Shown: one piece after another, positions 52,401-62,882 of the stretch
Layout: the number at the start of each line of letters is the position of its first letter
Position numbering within the stretch: the first letter of the stretch is position 1
Source: Henckelia pumila
Taxonomy: Eukaryota > Streptophyta > Magnoliopsida > Lamiales > Gesneriaceae
Length of the DNA stretch: 64,000 nucleotides
Assembly (NCBI RefSeq): GCF_033568475.1
Contig: NC_133120.1
Location: forward strand, 98,727,180 to 98,791,179
Direction of reading: 5' to 3'
Notes under the pieces: generated by a model
Told to the model about the DNA's origin: nothing
Database searches by the model: none
Seen by the model: only the letters and a program-made list of their open reading frames with translations
Program-made: the position numbers and the translations under genes

Positions 52401-53585
52401 AATCTGTTACTTGCAATTTCATTCTCAGGTGCAATTTCATTCTGATTCTCTGTATACATCTGAAACTATTCGTCATTCAAATCATCTCTAAATCGGATTT
52501 GCTTCTAACATAAATAAGCACCTCGGCTTGAAATGTCTTTGCACTGATTGTTCAGATATCTTTCTCAACAATAAATGTAGTCATCTCGGACATATTCTTC
52601 ATTCAGACCTAGACCAATCGGTCTTGGTTCGCTAGAGATAGAGACTAGTTTCATAATGTTCACTTCATATCTGTCTTTGAATAGAAATTGTAATTAAAGT
52701 TGTGCATATCTCACACACTATGGTCTAATACAATTTCCCTTCCTTCTAATTCTCATTCAGTTTCGATTCTCTTTGCTCTGTCTATGTCTTTTACAAAATG
52801 TTTTAGTCGTCAACATTTATTCAGACATAATCTTCGAATTCAAGCTATAATTAAACAACTCAATCTTGAGCTGCTTCATCATCATCAACAATTCAAAGAA
52901 TTGTAATAGGCTTGAACCTAACAAAGCATACTCTAGTTGGTATATTCTTCTTTTCTCATCATCTTTATTTGTTGTGGCAAGCACTTACCAACAAATAAAT
53001 ATACCTCTATTCGGTCAGAATTTATTCATCAAAATCTATCAGCTAGGTGCTAAGTCTTGAAATTGATAGACAATCAATCTGATATGATATTCATCTATAT
53101 CTGTCAGGTATCTGAACAACTGATCAAGTTCTTCAGACCAACTTCTACCTACAATAACATCGAATCATTTGCTGATATTCTGTTCTGTTCAATCAAAATA
53201 CTTCATTGAGCTGAGCAATACAGTGCTGTTCTATTTGATCAAACAATTCTGTTCAGTCCGGCAAGACACTTCTGATTCAGTCTGGGGTGCTTACATCACC
53301 CAAAGAACACTGTTTTCTTCGATTCGGGGTGCTTACATCACCAGGGAGAATCTTATAATAACTTCGATAAGACTTCCCAAACTGTACTTACCAAGTAATA
53401 AGAAATTCAATAATTTACGAATCAGTAAATCAGGCAATTTCATTTCAAAAAAATAGATCATGCGCACATGCAATTTCATCGAATCAGTAATGCATAATCA
53501 TGCAATACAATAAATGCATGTGACTCAATCTACCCCGCTCAGCTTCTATCTCAGTCCTAGAAACTTACGCTCTGATACCACCTGT
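49418..53585 (-). other. Internal region of LARD D, non-coding
   Basis: This is AT-rich sequence with no frame above about 95 codons. It starts (plus strand) with the polypurine complement ATTCCTCCCCTCTAAGG and the hairpin GATTTCGTCCTCGAAATC (49438-49455). It ends with ATCTACCCCGCTCAGC...CTCTGATACCACCTGT, like the Gypsy F leader. Two copies of GGGGTGCTTACATCACC lie at about 53284 and 53327. A minus-strand open frame in the copy A equivalent (17714-17926) has a short stretch faintly like the start of an integrase core. Confidence 0.75.
53569..53580 (-). promoter_or_regulatory. Primer-binding site of LARD D
   Basis: This is the complement of TGGTATCAGAGC, five bases from the 5' LTR, identical in sequence and spacing to Gypsy F. 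Confidence 0.88.
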
Positions 53586-56182
53586 TGTGAGGACCTCAGG
53601 TTACTAATCTCATCTTAGGGCAATTAATGATTAATAAAACAATTAATCAACAATAGAAAATAATACAAACCAAGAGCTAAAAAAAAAAAAAATTTTTAAA
53701 AACTTTCCAGAGCCTCGCTCGATCCGGCAAAGTTAGCCGATCGAGCGAGCTATGAATTAATACTCTCGGGTCTGCACACCAAAGCCTCGCTCGATCCGGC
53801 AAAAATCGCCGATCGAGCGAGCATGAATTTTTCTCGTTTCTTCCCATAACAACAGGCCTCGCTCGATCCGACAAAAATCGCCGATCGAGCGAGCATGATT
53901 TCCAAAAAAAGTTCAGAACACACTTTGCTGTCAAAACTTAAAACAATGGCAAGAATCTTCAATACAAATCGATCATAAGCATGTTATAATATCTCAGAAC
54001 ATGCATATATACATATAGCCATGCTCCAGCATCAAATCTTAAGATTATTACATCAAATAGATAGCATAGAGGCATGAAACAATAAGCTACACTAAATCTT
54101 CACATGTGAGCTTCTAAATCTCAAGTTTCATATCAAAATCAAGGCTATCAAACTACCATTCTTTCTCTTAAAACCCGAGTCCACACTTGCTAAGTCTCAC
54201 TCCCGAGCTGTCCATATCATCTCAGACTAGCTCCTGCCCCACCTGTTGTGATGCACACATACAAAACAAAACAACAGCCGGATAAACTCCGGTGAGAAAA
54301 CAATCTCAGTATAAGCAACATATATAAAGCGTTAAATAAATCATATCGATTCTATTTCAACTCGACTCAACAAATAGAGTAACTAACACTTCTGTCAATT
54401 AAGAATTGATTCATAAAAACATCGTTGCCATCAAGATTCGTATCCGATTTTGACATGGATATCCATCTATCGTAGCCATTCTGGGCTAAAAAATAAGGTC
54501 ACCCTCCGACCTTGGCATAGAATCAATTCATATCATCGTCGTATCAAACTCATATCGACTCAAAATCAAAGATCCACTACCTGTGATGGATCGACAACAT
54601 CAAAATCAAATCAAAGCAATAAATACGTATGTGATTTTGGCGGAACAACTCAAGAAGAATCGTTCTTGAGTTTCAAAATTCCTGACTCTCGATGTCGTCA
54701 TTATACCTTCGTATTTCGTCTGTTTTGAACGCTTCAAATCTGAAACATAGCATCAAAACAATCATATCAAACTTCGTTCTATTCATTCCTTTCAAACTCG
54801 ATTCAGAATCATCAATCAATCGTCAAGAAACATCATTTCAAACCTTCTTCTTTTCTTCTTTCAACGAAGTCCAGGTTCTCGAGTCAATAGACTTCAAAAT
54901 AATCTGAAATTGAAGAATAAAGATGCTACAACATCAACAACATCTCAATGAACATCTCGATTCAATTATCGGCTATCAAAACATCAATATATTATCAAAC
55001 AACTCATTCAAACCGCAAGCAAACTTCCTCGGTTCACAATCCGACCTCTTGAGTTGATTGAGCTCGTAACATGTTTGAAATGTACAGATTATCATCTAAC
55101 AAAATCAGTATATGATCTTCAGATCATTGGCTCACTCGTAGACTATCAAAAACGGTTTCAAAACATCAATCGACGGCATAACGACTAAAAATCGGTAACC
55201 GACAAAATATCTAATTCGAATATAACTTTAATCCAAAGCATTCGGCTATTCAATTCAAAAACAACACTCAACTCATTACACCAGCAGCTAGAATTCGTAA
55301 TATACATGCTGGAATTCATGCTTAAGTTCATTCAACATCAAATCATCAAGTCGGTTTCAATATCGGATGAATAAACATGTATGAACATCAAAACTAAAAT
55401 CACGTTTTGATCTCTGTCCATATTCGAATTTCAAAACCTATTCAAGACATCATAAACCTTACATCAAATCGAAGGCCTCGTTGCAAGGATTCCAGAACAT
55501 CTTTCGGAATTGAAATCGGACGAGCGGATCAAAAGTTACGGTGATTTGAAACCGCAAAATCAAAAGGAAAGGGAAGAAGCTCGGCTCCCTGTTCGAACCT
55601 CTGCTCTCAATTCTGAATTTGATCATGTTAATCCACGTAGCTTTGCTGATAATCGATTAAAATTGGATAGCTTTAGCCAAAATTGCAAATTAGTCCCTGA
55701 AACTTCATAAATTGCAATTCAGTCCTCGTTCTCTTTTTAATTCAATTTCAATCCAAAATAATTTAAGAATATTAGAATTTAAATCGAAACTCTAAATATT
55801 CTCAAATTAAATATACTCATATTAAAATTAAATAAATTCGGATTAAATTCAATAATCCTGGCCGTTTGCACTTTAGTCCTCAAAACGTCGATAATTCCAA
55901 TTCAGTCTCTGATCGATTTGCATCGTCAAAATAAATCATATTAATTTTCGAAACGTGGAATTTAATTTCAAATTCCATAAATATTCAATTCGAATATTTA
56001 TTCTTTTAATTTAAGGATTCTCGGAATTTAATTCTCAAAATCCATAAATTCTCAAATTAAATATTCTCGACTCGGAAATTAATTCTATAATTTTCTTAGC
56101 TTCTCAAATCAATATTAGCCCATAATATGAAATTTAATTCTCAAATCCCATAATTAATAATTTAATATTTTCGAGCCTTACA
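53586..56182 (-). repeat. LARD D 5' LTR
   Basis: This 2597-bp LTR ends GAGCCTTACA, followed by AGTTA and the continuation of Gypsy C gag. The triple hairpins are at 53713-53893. Confidence 0.9.
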
Positions 56183-56592
56183 AGTTAGCAGAGCATTACG
56201 TTCTGAGGAAGGGAGGCGAGAGATGCAGCGAGAGCAGCAGAGTAAGAGGCAGTTTCAGCCAGGGTATCATAGGGCGACTTCGCAGCCTCCTGCAAAGAAG
56301 CCGTATACTGGGCCGTCTAAGGGCCCGAATCAGCAGGGACAGCAGCAGAGGCCTCAGGGGCGTCAGCCACAGCAGCAGCAGAGGGGCGGGGCCCATAATA
56401 CTGGAGGAGTTCCGATCTGCCCGCAGTGTCAGAAGCCGCACACCGGGAAGTGTCTAGTGGGGTCCAATGTATGCTATGTTTGCAAGGAGCCAGGGCATGT
56501 TTCATATAACTGTCCGAAGAGGAAGAACACCACTGGGCGGGTGTTCGTCATGCAGGCTGAGGAGGCAGACCTAGATACCTCCTTAATCACCG
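56183..56592 (+). pseudogene. Gypsy C gag, second part, with zinc knuckle
   Basis: Starting with the AGTTA duplication, the frame resumes Gag. It has a Gln/Pro-rich basic stretch, then CPQCQKPHTGKC and the zinc knuckle CYVCKEPGHVSYNC (about 56470-56511), which binds genomic RNA in packaging. It ends ...DTSLITG at a putative splice donor. If the intron is retained, translation stops three codons later (TAA 56601-56603), giving Gag alone. Confidence 0.88.
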
Positions 56593-56785
56593 GTATTTCC
56601 TAAACTTCTTCTTTTAAGAAATTTTTGGGAATTTACTTCATGATTTTAAATGGCATGAATTATCTGTTTGTTTGGTTAGAGTAGGATGCTCATTTTATTC
56701 GTGTTTAATTAAGAGAAATATTTTGTAACTTGTATTGGGAGAAAAGTAAGTTTAGTATGCGATTGTTGGGATTTTCTGCGTGCAG
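56593..56785 (+). other. Putative spliceosomal intron between gag and protease of Gypsy C
   Basis: A 193-bp T/A-rich stretch starts G|GTATTTCC and ends TTTTCTGCGTGCAG|GG. It has stops in all useful frames and a length not divisible by three. Removing it joins ...LITG to RILVGGN...[10 protein letters not shown] in frame, which is the uninterrupted Gag-protease order expected in this family. The base composition contrasts with the GC-rich exons on both sides. Confidence 0.7.
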
Positions 56786-59700
56786 GGAGAATTTTAGTGG
56801 GAGGAAATTCCACGTTTGCGTTGCTAGATTCAGGAGCCACACATTCGTTCATCTCCCTAGAGTTTATCAGGCGGGTAGGCATCAAGCCTGAGGTTGCTGT
56901 TACAGGTTACGATGTCACTATGCCGTCTGGTCAGATTCTTACTACCACTAGCGTCTGCAGAGATTTGGAGATGGAGTTACAGGGACATACTATCAGCGCA
57001 GATTTTGTGGTTTTACCGTTGACTGGATTCGATCTGATTTTGGGTATGGATTGGTTGTCAGTCAACGGAGCAGTGATTGATTTTCGGCAGAGGACAGTGG
57101 CAGTGAAACCAGTGGTAGGCGACCAGTTTGTTTTCTATGCATCTCCGAGCAGTGAGATCTCGCCTGTTATCTTTTATACACGTGCGAGGAAGTTATTGAG
57201 ACGTGGTTGCCAGGGGTTTCTCGCCAGTGTAGTCACTTCATCAGAACCACCTAGCAGATCATTGTCAGATATAGAGGTGGTTTGTGACTTTTCAGATATC
57301 TTTCCGGAGGACGTTTCGGGAGTCCCACCAGCTAGAGAGGTGGAGTTCAGTATTGATCTGATACCAGGTATTGTGCCTATCTCTAAGGCACCGTATCGAC
57401 TTGCTCCTACTGAGATGAAAGAGTTGAAGGAGCAGATTCAAGAGTTGTTGGAGAAGGGCTTTATTCGTCCTAGCTTTTCTCCTTGGGGAGCTCCAGTGTT
57501 GTTTGTGAAGAAAAGGGATGGTGGCATGAGACTTTGCATCGATTACCGAGAGCTCAACAGGGTCACTGTGAAGAACAAGTATCCACTGCCGAGGATTGAA
57601 GATTTGTTTGATCAGTTACAGGGAACTTCGGTGTTCTCTAAGATCGATCTGCGATCTGGCTATCATCAGTTGAGGATCAGAGATGCAGATGTGACCAAGA
57701 CTGCTTTTCAGACACGCTATGGGCATTACGAGTTCTTAGTAATGCCGTTTGGATTGACCAATGCTCCAGCGGTCTTCATGGATCTCATGAACCGCGTATT
57801 TCAGCCGTACTTAGATCAGTTTATCATAGTCTTCATTGATGATATCTTGATCTACTCGAGGAGCATTGAGGAGCATAGACAGCACTTGCAGACAGCATTG
57901 CAGACTTTGAGGGAGCATCGACTGTATGCGAAATTCAGTAAGTGCGAGTTTTGGCTTGAGCAGGTGGCATTTCTTGGCCATATAATTTCGAAAGATGGGA
58001 TAGCGGTGGATCAGTCGAAAGTGCAGGCAGTGCAGGATTGGGGAATTCCGAAGAATGCTTCAGAGATTCGCAGTTTCTTGGGTTTAGCAGGCTACTACCG
58101 GAAGTTCATCAAGGGTTTTTCTTCTATTGCAGTACCCTTGACTTCCTTGACCAAGAAAAATGCGAAGTTTATATGGAGTTCAGACTGTCAGAGGAGCTTT
58201 AATCGACTTAAAGAAGCAGTCACATCTGCGCCAGTGTTGGCGATGCCTGTTCCACACGAGGAGTTAGTGGTTTACACGGACGCGTCTAAGCTTGGGTTGG
58301 GCGACGTATTGATGCAGAGTGACCGAGTCATTGCCTATGCGTCGAGACAGTTGAAGATTCATGAGCAGAACTATCCGACGCATGACTTGGAGCTAGCAGC
58401 AGTGGTTTTTGCTTTGAAAATCTGGAGGCACTATCTGTATGGTGAGAAGTGCAAGATTTCCACAAACCACAAGAGTCTCAAGTACTTCACACAGAAGGAG
58501 TTGAACATGAGACAGCGCCGATGGTTGGAATTAGTTAAGGATTATGACTGTGACATTAGCTACCATCCGGGTAAGGCTAATGTAGTGGCTGATGCGTTGA
58601 GTCGGAAGACTTCAGTGGTATCTTGTGTGACAGTTCAGTTGCCACTTTACGAGGAGATTCAGAGATTCGAGCTGGAGTTGTACCGAGCGGGCAGACACCG
58701 AGTTTGGCAGTGTTAGTGGTACAGCCGAATCTTCGGAATCGTATCAGAGTTGGACAGCCTGCAGATGAGGAGTTGCAACGATTGAGGCAAAGAGATGAAG
58801 CCAAGGGCGGGCGTCTCTATACAGTTGTTGATGGTATCATTCAGTACCGTGGTCGTATATGGGTACCGAACGTTGATCAGTTGAGGATTGAGATCTTGAC
58901 AGAGGCTCATACATCTCCGTATTTCATTCACCTCGAAAGTACGAAGATGTATAGAGATTTGCAGTCATTGTATTGGTGGCCCGGCATGAAGAGAGATATT
59001 GGCTGATTTGTATCAGAGTGCTTGACTTGTCAGCAGGTCAAGGCAGAGCATCAGCGTCCTGCAGGGTTACTTAAGCCTCTACCCATTCCGGAGTGGAAGT
59101 GGGAGAACATCACGATGGACTTTGTAGTTGGCCTTCCGAGGAGTACTAGAGGATGTACAGCTATTTGGGTGATCGTGGATAAACTCACCAAGTCAGCTCA
59201 TTTCTTGCCCGTGAGGACTACTTACTCATTGACGCAGTATGCAGAGCTTTACATCAAGGAGATTGTTAGACTGCATGGCATACCAGTGTCGATAGTATCG
59301 GACAGAGATCCGAGATTTACGTCTGCATTCTGAAAGAGTTTGCACACAGCTTTGGGGACTCGGCTATTATTCAGTACAGCGTTCCATCCCCAGACAGATG
59401 GTCAGTCGGAGAGGGTGATCCAGATTCTTGAGGATCTACTGAGAGCTTGTGTCATTGATTTTCAGGGCTCTTGGGAGACTAGACTGCCATTAGTGGAGTT
59501 TACCTATTAAAACAGTTTTCAGTCGTCTATAGGTATGGCTCCTTATGCAGCTCTCTACGGGAGGAGATGTAGATCGTCAGTGCATTGGGATGAGGTTGGC
59601 GAGAGGATTTTACTTGGTCCCGAGATTGTACAGCAGACTGCCGATATTGTGACACAGATACGAGATCGTATGAGGACAGCTCAAAGTCGTCAGAAGAGTT

Positions 59701-60155
59701 ATGCTGATACTCGACGACGAGATCTTGGATTTGTAGTAGGTGATCATGTGTTTTTGAAAGTATCACCTATGAAAGGGGTGATGAGATTTGGTCGCAGAGG
59801 CAAATTGAATCCGAGATATATTGGGTCATTTGAGATCTTGGAGAGAGTTGGCACTTTGGCATACCGTTTAGCACTACCGTCAGGGCTTGCAGCAGTGCAC
59901 AACGTTTTCCATGTATCCATGCTTCGGAGATACATCTCTAATCCGACGCATGTGTTGGATTACGAGCCTTTGCAGTTAGCACCAGATCTAGCATTTGAGG
60001 AGAGGCCTGTTCGTATCTTAGCCAGAGATGAGCGGAGATTGAGGACGCGGGTCATACCGATGGTCAAAGTCCAGTGGCAGAATCATTCCGAGAAGGAAGC
60101 CACTTGGGAGACCGAGGCAGACATGAGGACTCGCTACCCGGAGTTATTCGAGTAA
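56786..60155 (+). pseudogene. Gypsy C pol: protease, RT, RNase H, integrase, chromodomain (broken)
   Basis: Open from the putative splice acceptor to about 58680: protease [12 protein letters not shown] (about 56822), reverse transcriptase with [13 protein letters not shown] and FIDDILIYS (about 57830-57856), RNase H with [10 protein letters not shown] (about 58275) and [10 protein letters not shown]. Near 58680 the frame shifts, and reading continues in the next frame: integrase finger region ending [10 protein letters not shown], core with [33 protein letters not shown] and GRRCRSSVHW. It ends with a chromodomain-like KVQWQNHSEKEATWE. In-frame stops are TGA 59004-59006, TGA 59331-59333 (after TSAF, where relatives have Trp) and TAA 59508-59510. 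The stop at the true end is at 60153-60155. Integrase cannot be made from this copy. Confidence 0.92.
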
Positions 60156-60162
60156 GGACTTT

Positions 60163-60180
60163 AATTTCGAGGACGAAATT
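60163..60180 (+). repeat. 3'-end hairpin of Gypsy C
   Basis: AATTTCG-AGGA-CGAAATT lies eight bases after the pol stop and just before the polypurine tract. The outer pair is A:T here and G:C in Gypsy F and LARD D. Confidence 0.75.
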
Positions 60181-60200
60181 TAATTTAAGGGGGGGAGAAT

Positions 60201-62786
60201 TGTAACACCCGAAAATTTTAATACGTAAATTTGCATGCATAATTAAGGAAAATAATTATTTAAAATTAATATTTGGGTTAAATGACATTTATGTGTTATT
60301 ATGTGAATTATATGCATGATTTAATTTATTTTAGCATTTAACCCGCTATTTTAGAATTTTTAGATTTTTAAGGAATTATTGGTTTTGATCGCGTAGACGG
60401 GACCGTGGACAGACGAGATACCAAAATTTTCAGTTTTATGAGCCTTAAAATATTATTTTAAGATATTTTTGTCAAGAAAATTTTAGTATTTAATTATATA
60501 CTTATTTAAGGGTTGATTTTTAGCCAAAATAAGCCATTTTATTGACTTTTATTAATTTTTAAAAATCCCTTAAGTCTTAATTTCGGGATTTGAGTTTTAG
60601 TAACAGATTATTATTATTATTAGGAGTTTTAAATAAAGTTTTGTTGGTATATTATCTTTATGTTGATTATTATTATTTATTTAAACCAATATCTACTCAA
60701 ATTGAACCTAAAAATCAATCCCTATACCGATTAAAAAATCTTTAGCCGCCTCCCCCATATTTTTTCATCATCTTCCTCGCGTTTCATCAGAAAGTTTCAC
60801 ACCATAGCCAAAGCCTTCTAGGTTTTCAAGAAATCAAGAAGATCCGTTCGTCCCGGAGCGCCATACACGCGATTATTTTCTCGTTTCTTCGTTTATCTTC
60901 GTCTAAGGCATGTCTAAATCCTTCTCTTGGCCACCATATAAGCTATTAATCATGCATGATGGTTTTTATTTCAGAATTTATCAGGAACTTTTCGTTTTAT
61001 GCAAGAATGTATGATTTGATGCATGTTTGTTGATGGTTTCAATCATGATTCACGTTTTCTTGTTGCATGGCTCGGTCCAGAGGCTAGGGCTCGGTCAAGG
61101 GGTGTCCTAGGGTGTCTTAGGATCGAGCAAGGTCAATTGGTTCAGGCTGGTTTGGGCTAAGTTCGAAGCTGGTTCAGTTGGGGGTCTTAGAGGCGCGCAG
61201 ACTAGGGTTTTTGGAAGAGGGGATCGGTCCAGGGCTAGGAGCCATGGCTCGGGCTGAGCCATGGTGGGTTAGGACCGCCCAGATGTGGGCTACATCTGGG
61301 CGGCGGCGCTCCGGCCAGGGGTGGCCGGAGCTGGCCGGCAGCAGGCCAAGAAGGTCTGCTACTCTCGGCCGAAGTGAGCTGGGCAAGGGGGATCGGGTTT
61401 TTGGGCTGGGCTGGGCTGGGTTTGGGCCGGGGTCTTGGGGTCCGGGTCGGGCCTGGGGTGTCATGGGTCAGGTCAGTAGGGTCCGGGTTCGGGTTAGGTG
61501 GGCCGGGCTCAGGTATTTTAATTTTTAATTAATTAAGAGTTTAATTGGTTTTTGGGCTTTAATAATTAGTTAGAAAATTATCTGGGCCTCCAAATAATTT
61601 TATTTGGACCTTAAATAATCTATTTAAGTTAGCTCAATGATTTTTATGGGCTTGGGAGCCCATGAGAATTTTTGGGCCAGTCAGTGCATTTTTGGGTCAG
61701 TCTAGAGTTTTATTGGATTTAATTAAGTTAAAGGGCTTAAATAGTTTAATTAAGTTATTTGGGCTAAAAATATGATTATTGGGTTTTATTTAAGTTTAAT
61801 GGGCCTAGATGAGTGACCAGCAGCCTGGACCAACCCATGAAAAATAAATAAGTCCGGAATATATATTTAATTATTTTTATGCATGAAGTCTATTTTAAGT
61901 ATATTATGAAAAATTAATTAAATATATATTACGGACATATTTTCAGTGCATGCATTCATGAAATTTCTTATGTAAATAATTATGTAAATGATGAGCAATA
62001 AAATATTTTGGTGGAAATTGAAGTATGTGTGACATAGGGGTGGTTTTCCACCATATGATTCGGTAGTTTTACTACCATAGGGGTTGCTATCCACCATATG
62101 ATTCGGTAGTTTACTACCATAGGAGGTGATTTATCACCGCCATCGTACGCTGGTTCAGGAGACTGATCAGTCGACACATGAGCGTCACACTTATAGATAA
62201 GATCATCTTCAGGTTTCAAAAGCATTGCTCAATTGTTATATATGATGAAAAAATAATATGTTTATTACTATGGTTATGATTCAGTTTATGATTCAGCAGT
62301 TTTATTATGTGATGAAAATATTTCCATGCATGCTCATGTACATGTATATGTATTAGTAATTATGTGATGCATTATTTTTAACCTTGTTATAAAGGATTAG
62401 ACATGTTGAGCCCCTAGACTGACTACGCTTATATGGTGCAGGTGAGCATGATGACGTTTATGTAGCTTCTACCGATGGTAAAGACTTATGAGCTCACGTA
62501 GCAGTGAACCCCGTGACCGTCGCAGCTATTTAGTTTATTATGTTGAATTTTGAAACATGTTTTATTTTATTATTGTTTTCGCATATGAGATTTTTCAGCA
62601 GCATTGTTTATTATTTTAAATTGATGCATGAAACATTTTTAAGGATTTATTTATTTAATATTTTTCAGGTTATTTAAAAAAAAGTATGTTATTTTTATAT
62701 ACATATATATATGGGCATGTATGTATAGTAGTATTATTTAAAAAAAAAAAAAAACAATTTCGCATTTATTAGTAGTAGGCGTTTCA
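60201..62786 (+). repeat. Gypsy C 3' LTR
   Basis: This 2586-bp LTR runs TGTAACACCC to GGCGTTTCA, preceded by the polypurine tract and followed by TAAAC. It has a single unit of the segment duplicated in the 5' LTRs, a few further small deletions (for example near 60430 and 61745), and the hairpin array at 62036-62141. Confidence 0.93.
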
Positions 62787-62882
62787 TAAACCTTGAATCA
62801 GTAGAGGGCCTCCAAATGTTGAAAGTTCAAGAACTCCGAAGGGACACCATTCTTCAAGAGTGTGCGTCGATTTTCAATTCTG
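62787..62882 (-). other. Presumed 3' UTR of the TYW2-type gene, next to Gypsy C
   Basis: Ninety-six bases of host sequence lie between the TYW2-type stop codon and the Gypsy C LTR, beginning with the TAAAC target duplication. No polyadenylation signal is obvious here. Confidence 0.6.

Larger units (their letters stand above)
46822..56182 (-). mobile_element. LARD D: non-autonomous LTR retrotransposon without coding capacity
   Basis: This 9361-bp element lies in Gypsy C gag with target duplication AGTTA (46817-46821 and 56183-56187). LTRs are 46822-49417 and 53586-56182. The primer site GCTCTGATACCA (53569-53580) has the CCTGT spacer, as in Gypsy F. The internal region is 4168 bp and lacks any long frame on either strand. 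Its two ends resemble those of Gypsy F, but the middle does not obviously do so. This architecture (long LTRs, kilobases of non-coding interior) is that of large retrotransposon derivatives, which rely on proteins from an autonomous partner. Confidence 0.88.
43200..62786 (+). mobile_element. Gypsy C: Ty3/gypsy chromovirus, split by LARD D
   Basis: Target duplications TAAAC flank it exactly (43195-43199 and 62787-62791). After removing LARD D and one AGTTA it is about 10.2 kb. The order is 5' LTR, primer site at 45984-45995, gag 46170-46821 plus 56188-56592, a putative intron 56593-56785, protease to chromodomain 56786-60155, polypurine tract TAAGGGGGGGAGAAT (60186-60200), then 3' LTR. Frameshift and stops in integrase make it defective. 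It landed beside the hAT MITE, inside that element's target duplication. Confidence 0.93.

Noticed and set aside
52955..53000. Inverted repeat TATTTGTTG...CAACAAATA in LARD D
   Set aside because: It is a single short AT-rich palindrome with no second copy in the window to test for conservation.
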